Shown here: positions 47,708 through 57,424 of the stretch, piece after piece
Numbering within the stretch: the stretch's first letter is position 1
Layout of the letters: each line of letters begins with the position of its first letter
Assembly: GCF_018279705.1 (NCBI RefSeq)
Contig: NZ_CP036498.1
Coordinates: 3,737,001-3,801,000, forward strand
Source: Tardiphaga alba
Lineage (GTDB): Bacteria > Pseudomonadota > Alphaproteobacteria > Rhizobiales > Xanthobacteraceae
Direction of reading: 5' to 3'
Length of the DNA: 64,000 bases
Position numbers and translations under genes: made by a program
Notes under the pieces: generated by a model
The model's input: only the letters and a program-made list of their open reading frames with translations
The model's database searches: none
Told to the model about the DNA's origin: nothing

Positions 47708-50700
47708 TCACCACGCGTAACGGACGACGCCCTTGCCGGCATAGCTGCGGGTGGTGTCCGAGAACTCGCCGTCAAACGTTGCGGCGACTGCCCAGCCATT
47801 GCTCCACTTCATTTCAGCCGACGCCGAGGTCAGCGCCGCATCGCGCGAGGCCTGCGCGCCGTTCACGGTGAAGCTTGCGCCAGGCAGCGAATGGAAGGTG
47901 GCGGCAATCGCGCGATCGGTGTTGAAGTCATGCACCCAGGCCGCACGCCCGCGCAGCGTCAGCAGCGCATCGTTGACGGCAAAGGACTTGTCGGTGCGCA
48001 GACCAAGCTCGGTGCGCGTATCCGTCACCGTCTTGCCCGCATAGGTCAGACCGAAGGTCGTGGCGCCGTTAGCCGAGGTCTCGGCATATGTCGGCAGATC
48101 GAATGCCGTCACCTGCACGGCCGCATAGGGCGTGACGCCGATGCCACCCAGCGTCGGCAGCAGCCAGCGATTGCCGGCTTCAACACGCCCGGAATAGGCA
48201 TTGGCGTTGAACGCGGCCTGCAGACGATCGGTCACACCTGCAAGCACGAGCCGATCCGTCGTGATGCTTTGCCAGCCATAGGCTGCCGCTGCGGCGACAT
48301 AGGCCGAGCCCTGGCTATGACGAACGAACGCACCGACCTGCACCAGATCGGAGCGACCCGATCCACCATTTGCCACCGAGAAGTTCGTGCCGCCGCCTGC
48401 CATCGAGAAGCCGGCGACAGTCGCCGGCGAGAACCAGTAGTCTGCGCCTACGGCGCTGCCGTAGATGTTCGATGTCGTGTTACTCGATCCGAGCGCAACA
48501 TTGCCATCGGTTGATCGCGATCCGCCGAAGCCCGCCGCCCACACGTTCCAGCGTTCTGCGAACGCCTTCGGCGGCGCTTTTGCGAACATCGCAAACGCAT
48601 TCGTCGGGTTCGATGGCGCTGCATAGCTCATCGCGCTCGCTGAATCCCCCCGCCCCGCCGTGAACGGATCGGTCATGATGCCCAGGAACTGGTTCATCGC
48701 ATCGAAGGCCACCTGCTGCGATCCCGTTGCCGTCTCGCCGGAGACTTGCGTCAGGCCTGCCGCGGTAAGCGATCCGAATGCTGCGGGAATGCCGCCCGTC
48801 GTGTTGAAGTAGTTGGTCAGCGCGTTGCCGACATTCCGCTGGTTGGTGTTCAGCGTTCCGCCGGAAATGCCGAAATCGAGCGCGAGATTGAGATAGGCAT
48901 TGGTCGCATCATAGCTCAGCGCGTTGCTGAAATTTGCCGGCAGGTTGGTGTTGGCGAGCGCCGCGAATGTCCCCTGCACGGCACCGGCCGTCAGGATCGT
49001 GTACTGCTTCTTGATGTTGCTGCCGGATGCGAAGTTCGCACTGACCGTCGCACCGCCAATATTTGCGGGGCCGGTGACGGTGGCGAAGCTTGCGGTCGCG
49101 GGACTGACCTGGACGAGATAGGTCGCGCCAGCTTGCAGCGTGAGCGCACCATTCACCGTCATCGACGTGCCCGCAAGGCCTGATCCCGGCGCAAAGGTGC
49201 CACCGGCATTGACCGTGGTGTCACCGACCGAACCGATGCCGGTCAGCGTGCCGCCGGCAATGATTGCGGGATCTGTGAGCGAACCATTGACCACCAGCGT
49301 GCCGCCATTGACCGTGGTCGGACCTACAAACGTATTGATGCCCGTGATCGTCGTGATGCCACTGGTCGTCGTCAGCGTCGCCCCGCCGGAGATGCTATTG
49401 ATCGTGCCGCCTGTCGATGTAACGAAGCCGGTGAGTTGACCATTGGTCAGCGTGCCACCTGCCAGTGCAACCGCAAAGATCGTCTGCGCGACGCCGCCGA
49501 GATCGAGTGTGCCGCCGGTGTTCACCGTGGTGGCACTTGCTGCGCTGAATGCATTTGCAGCGCCGCCCGTCAGCGTGCCGCCATCGATGGTGGTCGTGCC
49601 CGTATAGCTGTTGCCCCCGGACAATGTGAGTGTGCCGGCGCCCAGTTTGGTCAGGTTTCCGCCCGCGGAAGCGAGACCGCTGGCGAAGCTGACATTCTGG
49701 CCGTTGGTGTCGATGCTGTAAGCTTGATTGGCTGCGCTAGAGAAACGGCTCGAATAGTCGATTTGGTTGGCAGCGCTATATCGCAGCGTGCCGCCAGTGA
49801 AGGACAGCGTGCCGGCCGTTCCGAGCGCATCGGCACTGCCGACATTGAGCGTGCCCTGCTGAAACGTCGTGCCGCCCGTATAGGTGTTGGTCCCGGTCAG
49901 CGTCAGCGTGCCCGCACCGTGCTTGGTCAGCCCGCCGTCGATCGCGGCATCGCCGCCGATCGTCGAGTGAAGCAAGGATTGCGCGATGGTGACGTCAAAT
50001 CCGCTGGTGTCGATCACCGCGCCGCCGTCACGGACATTGGCGACATTCAGTCCTTGCATGAACGTCGTCGATGAGGCTGCTGCTTGCAGCGTTCCCCCAT
50101 TCAGATTGATCGTCGATAGCCCGGCATTCGTCGTGACACGTTCGGCAGAGATCGTGCCTCCATCGAGATTGACGGTACCGGTCGCACCGGCGCCGATCTG
50201 AAGCGTCGTCGATTCAACCAATCCGGTACCGCCGACTGTCAGCGTGGCGCTGCCGCTCTTGCCCAGATAAAAATCTCCCCTAACGGTGCCCCTGAAATCG
50301 TATAACTGCCACTCGCAACCGTTCCGATATTTATCCCGCCAGTGGAAATGAATGTGCCACCGGTTTGGTTGACACTACCGTTGGCGAGTAAGGCGATGAC
50401 CACCCGCCCTGCCGAGAAGGTGCCGCCCGACAGGTTCAGGGTGCCTGCTCCAGTGTTGCTGCCGATATAGACGTTCCCACTGGCATTGGCAGCGTCCAGA
50501 GTGCCGCCGGACTGGTTCACCGTCCCACTGATATTCATACTTGAGAAGCTGTTGATGCCGCTGGTCACGGCGTATGGGGAGTTGCTTCCATTGACGATCA
50601 GCTCCTGCGCGCCGACCCGACCAGCGCCCAAAATGGCGATAACCGGCACAGCGACCAGCGCCGTCGAAGCCAGCAGCACGCGTCGCAACAGATCCGTCGC

Positions 50701-50772
50701 CGCGCCATCCATGCGAAGATATCGACTACCCCACCGCGCCGCTGAAGCAACGCGCTTGCCTTGACGTCCCAA
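47708..50772 (-). pseudogene. Autotransporter 2 (type V secretion), reading frame broken once in this sequence
   Basis: The larger part (47708-50221, 837 residues) holds beta-strand repeats (TLSGGNSYTGTTTIDGG, TLTGTNTYTGGTTFQQG) and a barrel ending VVRYAW. The N-terminal part (from 50239 upward) holds the signal region LLRRVLLASTALVAVPVIAI and serine/glycine repeats. They are joined by GDFYLGKSGSATLTVGG if one base is added in a C4 run at 50277-50280 or 50289-50292. I suggest a TTG start at 50772 with GGTGGAG upstream; ATG 50712 is possible. The barrel is nearly the same as that of autotransporter 1. Confidence 0.85.
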
Positions 50773-50855
50773 CGTGAACACTCCACCGATCCCGCACCGA
50801 TTTTGAAGCACTCCTTCACCAAGGCGCTGCGGCGTTCAAGATGGATGCGCTCTGC

Positions 50856-50883
50856 TGGGACGCTCGGATAAGAGAATGGGACG
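50856..50883. promoter_or_regulatory. Candidate AraC-family operator upstream of autotransporter 2
   Basis: TGGGACG (50856-50862) and TGGGACG (50877-50883), 21 bp apart, with similar bases between them (CTCGGATAAG versus CTGGGTTAAG at autotransporter 1) and a shared CAGGTA after the second half. The conserved block extends to about 50895 and includes an upstream TTCAAG. Confidence 0.7.
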
Positions 50884-51031
50884 ACAGGTATAGTCCGCGA
50901 TGTTCGCAGACTGACGCGCAGAGCACCAATTTGAGATTTGTCAGACGACAACACACGCCCTGACAACCTCACCGATGATTCCACTGTAATGACGACAGAC
51001 ACGGCCCCCGGTCATCACAGCCCAAAAGAAA

Positions 51032-51061
51032 AGGGCGAGATCAGTTGCCTGATCCCGCCCT
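51032..51061 (-). terminator. Rho-independent terminator after rplA
   Basis: On the minus strand AGGGCGGGATCAG, GCAA, CTGATCTCGCCCT, then TTTCTTTT: a 13-bp stem with a GCAA loop, 25 bases beyond the rplA stop codon. It ends the secE-nusG-rplKA transcript, so rplJ needs its own promoter. Confidence 0.92.
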
Positions 51062-51085
51062 GATATTTGCAAGCCGTGTTGCGGC

Positions 51086-51778
51086 TTAGCTGAGCACGGT
51101 GTTCGGCTCGACCTTGATGCCGACGCCCATGGACGAGGACACGGCCACGCGCTGCACATAGGTGCCCTTGGCGCCAGCCGGCTTCGCCTTCACGACGGCG
51201 TCGGCGAGAGCCTTGATGTTCTGCACCAGCTTGGCTTCGTCGAACGATGCCTTGCCGACGCCAGCCTGAATGATGCCGGCCTTCTCGACACGGAATTCGA
51301 CCGAACCGCCCTTGGCGCCCTTCACGGCACCGACGACGTCCATGGTCACCGTACCGATCTTCGGGTTCGGCATCATGCCGCGCGGACCGAGCACCTTACC
51401 GAGACGGCCGACCAGCGGCATCATGTCGGGGGTCGCGATGCAGCGGTCGAAATTGATTTCGCCGTTCTGCACCTTCTCGGCCAGGTCTTCCGCACCGACG
51501 ACGTCGGCACCGGCAGCCTTGGCTTCCTCAGCCTTCGCACCACGGGCGAACACGCCGACGCGGAGCGTACGGCCAGTGCCGTTCGGCAGCGAGACGACGC
51601 CGCGGACCATCTGGTCGGCGTGGCGCGGATCGACACCGAGATTCATCGAGATTTCGATGGTCTCGTCGAACTTCGCCTTGGCGCGTTCCTTGACCATCTT
51701 GATCGCTTCATCGATCGTGTAGAGCTTCTCGCGATCAACGCCTTCGCGAATAGCCTTCAAACGCTTTCCGATTGCCAT
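51086..51778 (-). CDS. rplA: 50S ribosomal protein L1
   Basis: L1 forms the mobile stalk near the E site. The product is 230 residues with the start [19 protein letters not shown] and the signature [20 protein letters not shown]. It lies 6 bases from rplK. Unusually, rplJ does not follow: a strong terminator and a 20-kb accessory region come next. A diverged copy of its last 14 codons is found at 42880-42921. Confidence 0.97.
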   Translation of the reverse strand: MAIGKRLKAIREGVDREKLYTIDEAIKMVKERAKAKFDETIEISMNLGVDPRHADQMVRGVVSLPNGTGRTLRVGVFARGAKAEEAKAAGADVVGAEDLAEKVQNGEINFDRCIATPDMMPLVGRLGKVLGPRGMMPNPKIGTVTMDVVGAVKGAKGGSVEFRVEKAGIIQAGVGKASFDEAKLVQNIKALADAVVKAKPAGAKGTYVQRVAVSSSMGVGIKVEPNTVLS

Positions 51779-51784
51779 GATCGA

Positions 51785-52212
51785 TTACCCCTGAACCTGG
51801 AGACCCATCGAACGGGCAGAGCCCTCGACCATGCGCATGGCCGATTCGACGGAATCGCAATTGAGATCGTTCATCTTCTTCTCGGCGATCTCGCGGATCT
51901 GCGCAGAGGTCACCTTGCCCGCGACATCGCGGCCAGGAAGCTTCGATCCGGACTGGATCTTGGCGGCCTGCTTGAGGAAGTGAGACATCGGGGGGTCTTG
52001 AGCACGAAGGTGAACGAACGATCGGCATAGATCGTGATCACCACCGGAATCGGGGTGTTCTTTTCTTCCTTCTGCGTCTGCGCGTTGAACGCTTTGCAGA
52101 ATTCCATGATGTTCAAACCGCGCTGACCAAGCGCTGGACCGATCGGGGGCGAAGGGTTCGCCGCACCGGCCGGCACCTGAAGCTTCAGGTATCCGGTCAC
52201 TTTCTTTGCCAT
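51785..52212 (-). CDS. rplK: 50S ribosomal protein L11, with an apparent one-base frameshift
   Basis: L11 binds the GTPase-associated region of 23S rRNA. The N-terminal domain ([20 protein letters not shown], then [18 protein letters not shown]) reads in one frame, and the C-terminal domain ([20 protein letters not shown] to [17 protein letters not shown]) in another. The break is in a run of six Cs (minus strand; plus 51990-51995). One added base gives LKTPPMSH and a 142-residue protein, exactly the family length. As L11 loss is very costly, this is most simply a sequencing or assembly error. Confidence 0.93.
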
Positions 52213-52341
52213 ACTAAACTCCTGTTGTGCCGGCGGCTGCCGGCGGTTTCAGGTTTCGTGGTGCGGTTCAAGTGCGGTTGGCAACCGCCCTCTCCTCCCA
52301 CGACCTTCATCAACGCGAAGCAGTGCTTCGCGCTATTGCGA

Positions 52342-52872
52342 TCAGACCTTCTCGACCTGACCGAATTCCAGTTCGACCGGCGTTGCGCGGCCGAAGATCG
52401 ACACGGCGACCTTCACGCGCGAACGCGCTTCGTCGACTTCTTCCACCACGCCGGAGAACGATGCGAACGGGCCATCGGCCACCTTCACGTTCTCGCCGAT
52501 CTCGAACGAGATCGAGGTCTTCGGGCGCTCCACGCCTTCCTGCACCTGATGCAGGATGCGCATCGCTTCCGATTCCGAGATCGGCATCGGCTTGTTCTCG
52601 GCGCCGAGGAAGCCCGTAACCTTCGGGGTGTTCTTGATGAGGTGGAAGGCCTCGTCGGTGAGCTGCATCTTCACCAGAACGTAGCCGGGGAAGAACTTGC
52701 GCTCGGCTTCCATCTTGCGGCCGCGGCGCACTTCCGTGACCTTCTCGGTCGGGACCAGAACCTGTTCGAACAGGTCTTCGACGCCACGCTGCTTCGCCTG
52801 CTCCTTGATGGATTCGGCGACCTTCTTTTCGAAGTTCGAATAGGCGTGAACGATGTACCAGCGCATGCTCAT
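52342..52872 (-). CDS. nusG: Transcription termination/antitermination protein NusG
   Basis: A 176-residue NusG that binds RNA polymerase and couples it to Rho or the ribosome. The NGN domain starts RWYIVHAYSNFEKKVAESI and contains RKMEAERKFFPGYVLVKMQL. The C-terminal KOW domain has VKVADGPFASFSGVVEEVD. It lies between secE (13 bases) and rplK (129 bases). Confidence 0.97.
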   Translation of the reverse strand: MSMRWYIVHAYSNFEKKVAESIKEQAKQRGVEDLFEQVLVPTEKVTEVRRGRKMEAERKFFPGYVLVKMQLTDEAFHLIKNTPKVTGFLGAENKPMPISESEAMRILHQVQEGVERPKTSISFEIGENVKVADGPFASFSGVVEEVDEARSRVKVAVSIFGRATPVELEFGQVEKV

Positions 52873-52885
52873 AATTCAGGTCCGT

Positions 52886-53077
52886 TTAGCGAATGCCGAG
52901 CAAGAAAGTCACAAGCAGGCGAATGATCTGATCTGCGGCGAAGAAGAACACCGACGACAGCGCCACCATGATGAAGACCATGATGGTGGTGATGGTCGTC
53001 TCGCGACGCGAAGGCCACGTGACCTTGTTGGTCTCGGTGCGCACTTCCTGCAGGAATTTGAACGGGCTGAATGCCAT
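52886..53077 (-). CDS. secE: Protein translocase subunit SecE
   Basis: A short 63-residue SecE with one membrane helix, the common form outside enterobacteria. The conserved cytoplasmic part FLQEVRTETNKVTWPSRRET is followed by a hydrophobic helix (TTIMVFIMVALSSVFFFAAD). First gene of secE-nusG-rplK-rplA here. tRNA-Trp, normally next to it, is 9 kb away. Confidence 0.97.
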   Translation of the reverse strand: MAFSPFKFLQEVRTETNKVTWPSRRETTITTIMVFIMVALSSVFFFAADQIIRLLVTFLLGIR

Positions 53078-53382
53078 CGTTAAGTGATCCGCATCCGTCG
53101 TGAGACGATTGAATAGTTTCAGGAATCCAGACAGCCCTCTTGCGCCCGATCCATCACCGAAGGAAATCTTCGCCGTGGATGAGCCGCCAAGCGAGCTCGT
53201 TTGTCTGGAGATCGAAGCCGCGTCGGAAGTCCGTCAAAACGGGCCGACAGCGAGTGGTGCTTTGTAGGGGCGCGGCGCGAAAAGGTCAAGAACGCCAATG
53301 GGGATGGCTGGAACCGGCGCCACCCGGCGCGCCGTCACCGCCGGGCGGGCCCCCGCCATCCGTGCCCATTGATATCATTGAT
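53078..53382 (-). promoter_or_regulatory. secE upstream region with candidate promoter
   Basis: A 305-base region without a gene. At 53261-53289 the minus strand reads TTGACC, 17 bases, TACAAA (5/6 and 4/6 to consensus). This would start the secE-nusG-rplKA transcript about 180 bases before secE. The part from 53290 to 53382 shows nothing else I can name. Confidence 0.5.
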
Positions 53383-55494
53383 CTATTTCCGCACAAGGGA
53401 GCGCACGTGCCGCACCACATGATCGGCCACGATGGCGTGCCCTTCCGCCGTCGGATGCACCGCCCCGCTATACATCGCCGCATAGACCGGCTGCAGGATG
53501 TCGAACTGGGTGAAGCCGGTTGCATGGACATTGGCCGTCAGGAACGCGTCGTTCGGGGTCCGGAACAGGCGCCATTTCGAAGCATAGGGCAGATAGGCCG
53601 CCGGCGAGTAAGGCGTGAACTCCTCCTTGCCGAACCAGCGCCGCGGCATCGCCATGGCCTCACCGTCGGCCTGCGGCCGCTTCGGATCCCGCGCGCAAAG
53701 ACCACGCTTGGTGAACTCGGCCTGATGATCGGTGATCAGCCGGAAACCCGTCCCTGCCCCCGTTGCCAGCGCCGGGCACCCTGCCCCGCGCCCATTGGTG
53801 ATGCAGGCGGTGCGCGCGAAGAAATCGTTGAGGAAGTTGACGGTCTCCCCCAATCGCTCGCGCGACAGCGACAGCTTCTTGTGGACGTCGAGGCCAAGCG
53901 TCGGCTGCGTGCCGCACAAGGCACCGGTCTCGTCGAACTGGATCGGCTCATAGGCCGTCTGCAACACATTCGCCGGCTGCACGCCGAACCCGTCACGCAG
54001 GGCATCGCGCAGCGCCACCATGCGCTCGTCGAGTTGCTCCATATAGGCACGCGACACCTGCGGCGAGAACCGGATCTGCTTGCCGAGCAAATTCGCGATC
54101 GGCGCAAGATCACCGGCAGAGTCCGTCATCGCATAGACCATCAGCGGCGAGAAGCCGACATCGTTGCCGCCGATCGACAGCAACAGCGTATCGATCGGCC
54201 GCTTGCGCTCCGACGGCGCACACCACGCTTTCGACACCGGCATATTGGCCACCTGCACGCTGCCGCTCGCATAGGTCGGCAGATTATAGGTCGCGCGTTG
54301 GGTGCGGCCTTGCGGAGTCTTGCAGATGAGATCGGCAAGCTGATCGAGCTGCGAGCGCACCATCGTGTTGCCAGCGCCTTCACGCGCCTTCTTTTCGAGG
54401 AAGAGGCCTTCGGTCACTTCCGAACCCGTGCATGCCAGGCTGACCAGCGTGATCGAGCGATGCGGATTCTCCAGCGCCATCTGCAGGCCGACGCGGAACG
54501 GATAGCCATATTGCGAGCGATGGCAGTCGGGACTCAGCCAGCGCGGATTGGCGGCGTTGAAGGCCTTGTCGAACTGCGCCGACGCAAGCGGGAAATACAG
54601 CTCCTGCTCTTCGTCGGAGAGTTTTCGCCGCGGCAAATTCTTGTAGTCGAAACTTCCCGCAGGCGCGGCGGGCGTCAGCTTCTGCAGCGACTTGGATGTG
54701 CTGCGCGTCGCCATTTCCTCGCGCATCAGCGTGGGATCATAGACCATCTCACGCACGGCGCTGAACGTCACCGGCACATCGGGATTGCTTTCGCCGGAGG
54801 CAAAGGAATCCCCGAGCGCGACGATGAACAGATCCTCGACGGCAACCTGCGGCTCGCTGAGCGTACGACCATCCGGCAGTTTCACCTGCACCGATGCGCC
54901 CGACACGTTGCGATCGACGGCGTAAGGCAGCCGATTGATCTTCAGCGGCGTCGCGCAGGACTGCGTCTTGGTTTCGGTCTTGCTGCCCGGCCGCCGCGGC
55001 GTCCAGCTCCAGACGCAATCATAGGCGCCTGTTTCGGCGATGCGCTCAGGCGCCAGTCGGATCGCAACGGTGTGCGCATCCGGCAGTACATAATCTTCCT
55101 TGGCCGTGCCCCATGAATAGCGCCGGTCGCAGGTCTGGAGATAACGACCCTGCCGGCTGTCGTAGCAGACGGCGTCGATGGTCTGCGATGCCCAGCCCAG
55201 CCGCGAGCGATTGTAGCCTGCGCGCGCAGTCGCGGCGCAGCTGGTCAAGCTGGTCTTGTCGGTGCAATCGGGATCGTTGAGACGACGCTCCGTGCGCCAG
55301 ACCACATCGGCGGGCGGCAGCACGGTTTCGTTGCGCGCAGCGGGATATCCGCGCTCATACATCGCGAAGGATGCAGCATTCTTGAAAAACCGGAACGGGC
55401 TTTCGACCTGCCAGAGCAGATCAGCGGCATGAGTTCCGAAGGACGACCCGAGTAACGTCGTGGTCCCCACGACGAACGTTACAAGCAATTTCAT
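53383..55494 (-). CDS. Large secreted SGNH/GDSL-type hydrolase
   Basis: A 703-residue exported protein with signal peptide MKLLVTFVVGTTTLLGSSFG. Residues about 25-220 form a cysteine-containing N-terminal region of unknown role. The hydrolase core has block I GDSFASGES (Ser at 230), block III GGNDVGF and block V HPTAEGH. These are the SGNH catalytic Ser, Gly, Asn and His. Many Cys residues suggest disulfides in the periplasm or outside. The substrate could be a lipid, an acylated polysaccharide or a cell-wall ester; it cannot be told from sequence. Confidence 0.82.
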   Translation of the reverse strand: MKLLVTFVVGTTTLLGSSFGTHAADLLWQVESPFRFFKNAASFAMYERGYPAARNETVLPPADVVWRTERRLNDPDCTDKTSLTSCAATARAGYNRSRLGWASQTIDAVCYDSRQGRYLQTCDRRYSWGTAKEDYVLPDAHTVAIRLAPERIAETGAYDCVWSWTPRRPGSKTETKTQSCATPLKINRLPYAVDRNVSGASVQVKLPDGRTLSEPQVAVEDLFIVALGDSFASGESNPDVPVTFSAVREMVYDPTLMREEMATRSTSKSLQKLTPAAPAGSFDYKNLPRRKLSDEEQELYFPLASAQFDKAFNAANPRWLSPDCHRSQYGYPFRVGLQMALENPHRSITLVSLACTGSEVTEGLFLEKKAREGAGNTMVRSQLDQLADLICKTPQGRTQRATYNLPTYASGSVQVANMPVSKAWCAPSERKRPIDTLLLSIGGNDVGFSPLMVYAMTDSAGDLAPIANLLGKQIRFSPQVSRAYMEQLDERMVALRDALRDGFGVQPANVLQTAYEPIQFDETGALCGTQPTLGLDVHKKLSLSRERLGETVNFLNDFFARTACITNGRGAGCPALATGAGTGFRLITDHQAEFTKRGLCARDPKRPQADGEAMAMPRRWFGKEEFTPYSPAAYLPYASKWRLFRTPNDAFLTANVHATGFTQFDILQPVYAAMYSGAVHPTAEGHAIVADHVVRHVRSLVRK

Positions 55495-55738
55495 TCGCGA
55501 TTTCCGGCTGAACAGACAGCCGTCTGTCGCGCTGGCGGTAAAAGAGGTTCACCGCCGCGACCCCGCGCCACAGGGCCGATCACGCAAACAAACGCATGCG
55601 CTAGCCTCACCATTGATTAACCGAACAGCCAAACAAAGCCGAACAAAGCTACCTAATTACCTGACGTCGTTGGCGAATTACCATGCCTCAAGGTTTTTAC
55701 CCGCAGGAGTACTGACCAACTCAGGTATCGGGTCCATC

Positions 55739-56896
55739 ATGCAACCTGCCGCCAGCGTCAGAGCAATATCCGGCCGAAGCGATGCCGGCGAAGACGCGCG
55801 CAGGGAACTGGCGCGCCGCGCCGCGCAGCGCCGGCCAGCCTATGTCGCCCAGGCAGCGAGCTACGGGCTCGATGCTGCATTGTTGCTGCTCTATCACTTC
55901 GCTGGCGTTGTCTCGGCGACCGCAAGCGGTCTCTATCTGGCTGCCGGTCTGATCGTCACCGGCATCGCGCTCTACGCGTCCGAGCTGCATCTCAACGATC
56001 GCTTCCGCGACCACTACCTCACTGTCCCACTCTGCGTATCCAGCATCACGATCCAGCTCTTCGCGATCTATCTCGCTCCGCAGGTCGGCATCTATTTTAT
56101 TCTGCTGATCTTCGTGGTGCTCGGCTTCGGCGCATTGCGGATGAGCGCGCGTCAGACGGCATTGGTCTGGACCTTTGCGACGCTTGGACTTGCGGCCTTG
56201 TTCCTGATGACCGACCGCACCATCACCCTCCCCGTGGGCAGCACCACCGAACGCCTGCTCGCCGTCGCAGTCTTCGTCACCGCGCTCGGCCGCTGTGCCA
56301 GCACCGGCCTCTACGGTTCGTCGATGCGCGAGATGCTGTATCGCCGCAGCAACGATCTGCGCGAAGCCAATGCGCGGATCGAGGAACTGGCGCAGCTCGA
56401 CGAACTCACCGGCGCCTTCAATCGCCGCTACATCATGAAATGCCTGAACGACGAAATCGCCAAGGTGCAGCAGCAGGGCACGATCTGCAGCGTCGCCATC
56501 ATCGATCTCGATCACTTCAAGCGCATCAATGACCGCTACGGTCATCCGGTCGGCGACGAGGTACTGCGCAGCTTCGCCATCTCGATCTTCGCCAATATCC
56601 GCATGGTGGACAAACTCGGTCGCTATGGCGGCGAGGAATTCCTGCTGGTGTTGCCGGACAATACGGTCGAGCAGTCACTGCAGATCGTCGAGCGCCTGCG
56701 TGGCATCATCGCCGATCTCGACTGGGCGTCCGTCGCGCCGGACCTGTCGCTCACGATGTCTGCCGGCATCAGCGGCATTGCACCGAACGACACCGCCGAG
56801 GATGTTCTCGCCCGCGCTGACCGCGCGCTCTACAGCGCCAAAGATGCCGGCCGCAACCGTGTGCTGGCGGTGCCACAGCGACGCCGCTTCATCTGA
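55739..56896 (+). CDS. Membrane-bound diguanylate cyclase (GGDEF domain)
   Basis: A 385-residue enzyme expected to make cyclic di-GMP. The N-terminal half has about six hydrophobic segments (for example IQLFAIYLAPQVGIYFILLI), with no recognised sensor domain. The GGDEF domain starts at LAQLDELTGAFNRRY, and the active site is GGEEF (residues 297-301). An RMVD sequence five residues before it (288-291) is a proper inhibitory RxxD site. The ATG at 55739 was chosen because earlier in-frame sequence overlaps the divergent hydrolase gene. It probably links c-di-GMP to surface features encoded nearby. Confidence 0.9.
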   Translation: MQPAASVRAISGRSDAGEDARRELARRAAQRRPAYVAQAASYGLDAALLLLYHFAGVVSATASGLYLAAGLIVTGIALYASELHLNDRFRDHYLTVPLCVSSITIQLFAIYLAPQVGIYFILLIFVVLGFGALRMSARQTALVWTFATLGLAALFLMTDRTITLPVGSTTERLLAVAVFVTALGRCASTGLYGSSMREMLYRRSNDLREANARIEELAQLDELTGAFNRRYIMKCLNDEIAKVQQQGTICSVAIIDLDHFKRINDRYGHPVGDEVLRSFAISIFANIRMVDKLGRYGGEEFLLVLPDNTVEQSLQIVERLRGIIADLDWASVAPDLSLTMSAGISGIAPNDTAEDVLARADRALYSAKDAGRNRVLAVPQRRRFI

Positions 56897-57076
56897 TCGT
56901 CGCCATCGATAGCAACCGCGTGGTGCTTCGCTACGCGCATCATGGTGCATGCTTACGCAAATTCACCGACACGCGCCCCTACTAACGTTAAACTTTTCAT
57001 CTCATTGAAGGCATCGCATTGCGTCGCTCTCATGTGTCTGTGCGCAGCAAGCGCACGCATAAAATGGAGTGAACGC

Positions 57077-57349
57077 ATGAAGAAGATTGCAACCATCGTC
57101 GTGGTGGCCGCCTCGCTCGCGAGTCCGCCTGTCTTCGCCAAGGGGCTGAACCTCGGACTTGGAGCCGGCGTCGGCGTCGCGACCTCCGGCCTGCTCAACA
57201 GCACCATCGCCGTGAACCCATCCGTTGCCGTCAATGTCGCCGGCACTGGCGGGGTGCTTGGCAAGAACGGCCTGGTCGGCGGCCTGCTGAGCAAGGGCCT
57301 CAATCTGGGCGTGGGTGTCGGCGCGAGTGCCGCTGCCTGCGGCTGCTAG
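57077..57349 (+). CDS. Small secreted Gly/Val-rich protein of unknown function
   Basis: A 90-residue product with a clear signal peptide (KKIATIVVVAASLASPPVFA, cleavage likely after VFA) and TGGAGTGA upstream. The mature part is about 68 residues, rich in Gly, Val, Leu and Asn, and contains KGLNLGLGAGVGVA near its start and KGLNLGVGVGASAAACGC at its end, an internal repeat. The only two Cys form a terminal CGC. I do not recognise a family. Composition resembles small surface, amyloid-like or peptide-toxin precursors, but this is not evidence of function. Confidence 0.65.
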   Translation: MKKIATIVVVAASLASPPVFAKGLNLGLGAGVGVATSGLLNSTIAVNPSVAVNVAGTGGVLGKNGLVGGLLSKGLNLGVGVGASAAACGC

Positions 57350-57424
57350 GCCCACAATAAGCGTCCACTGTTGAAAACCGGTGTGGGCGGGGCAACCTGC
57401 CCACACCACGCGACTGGGATCGCT

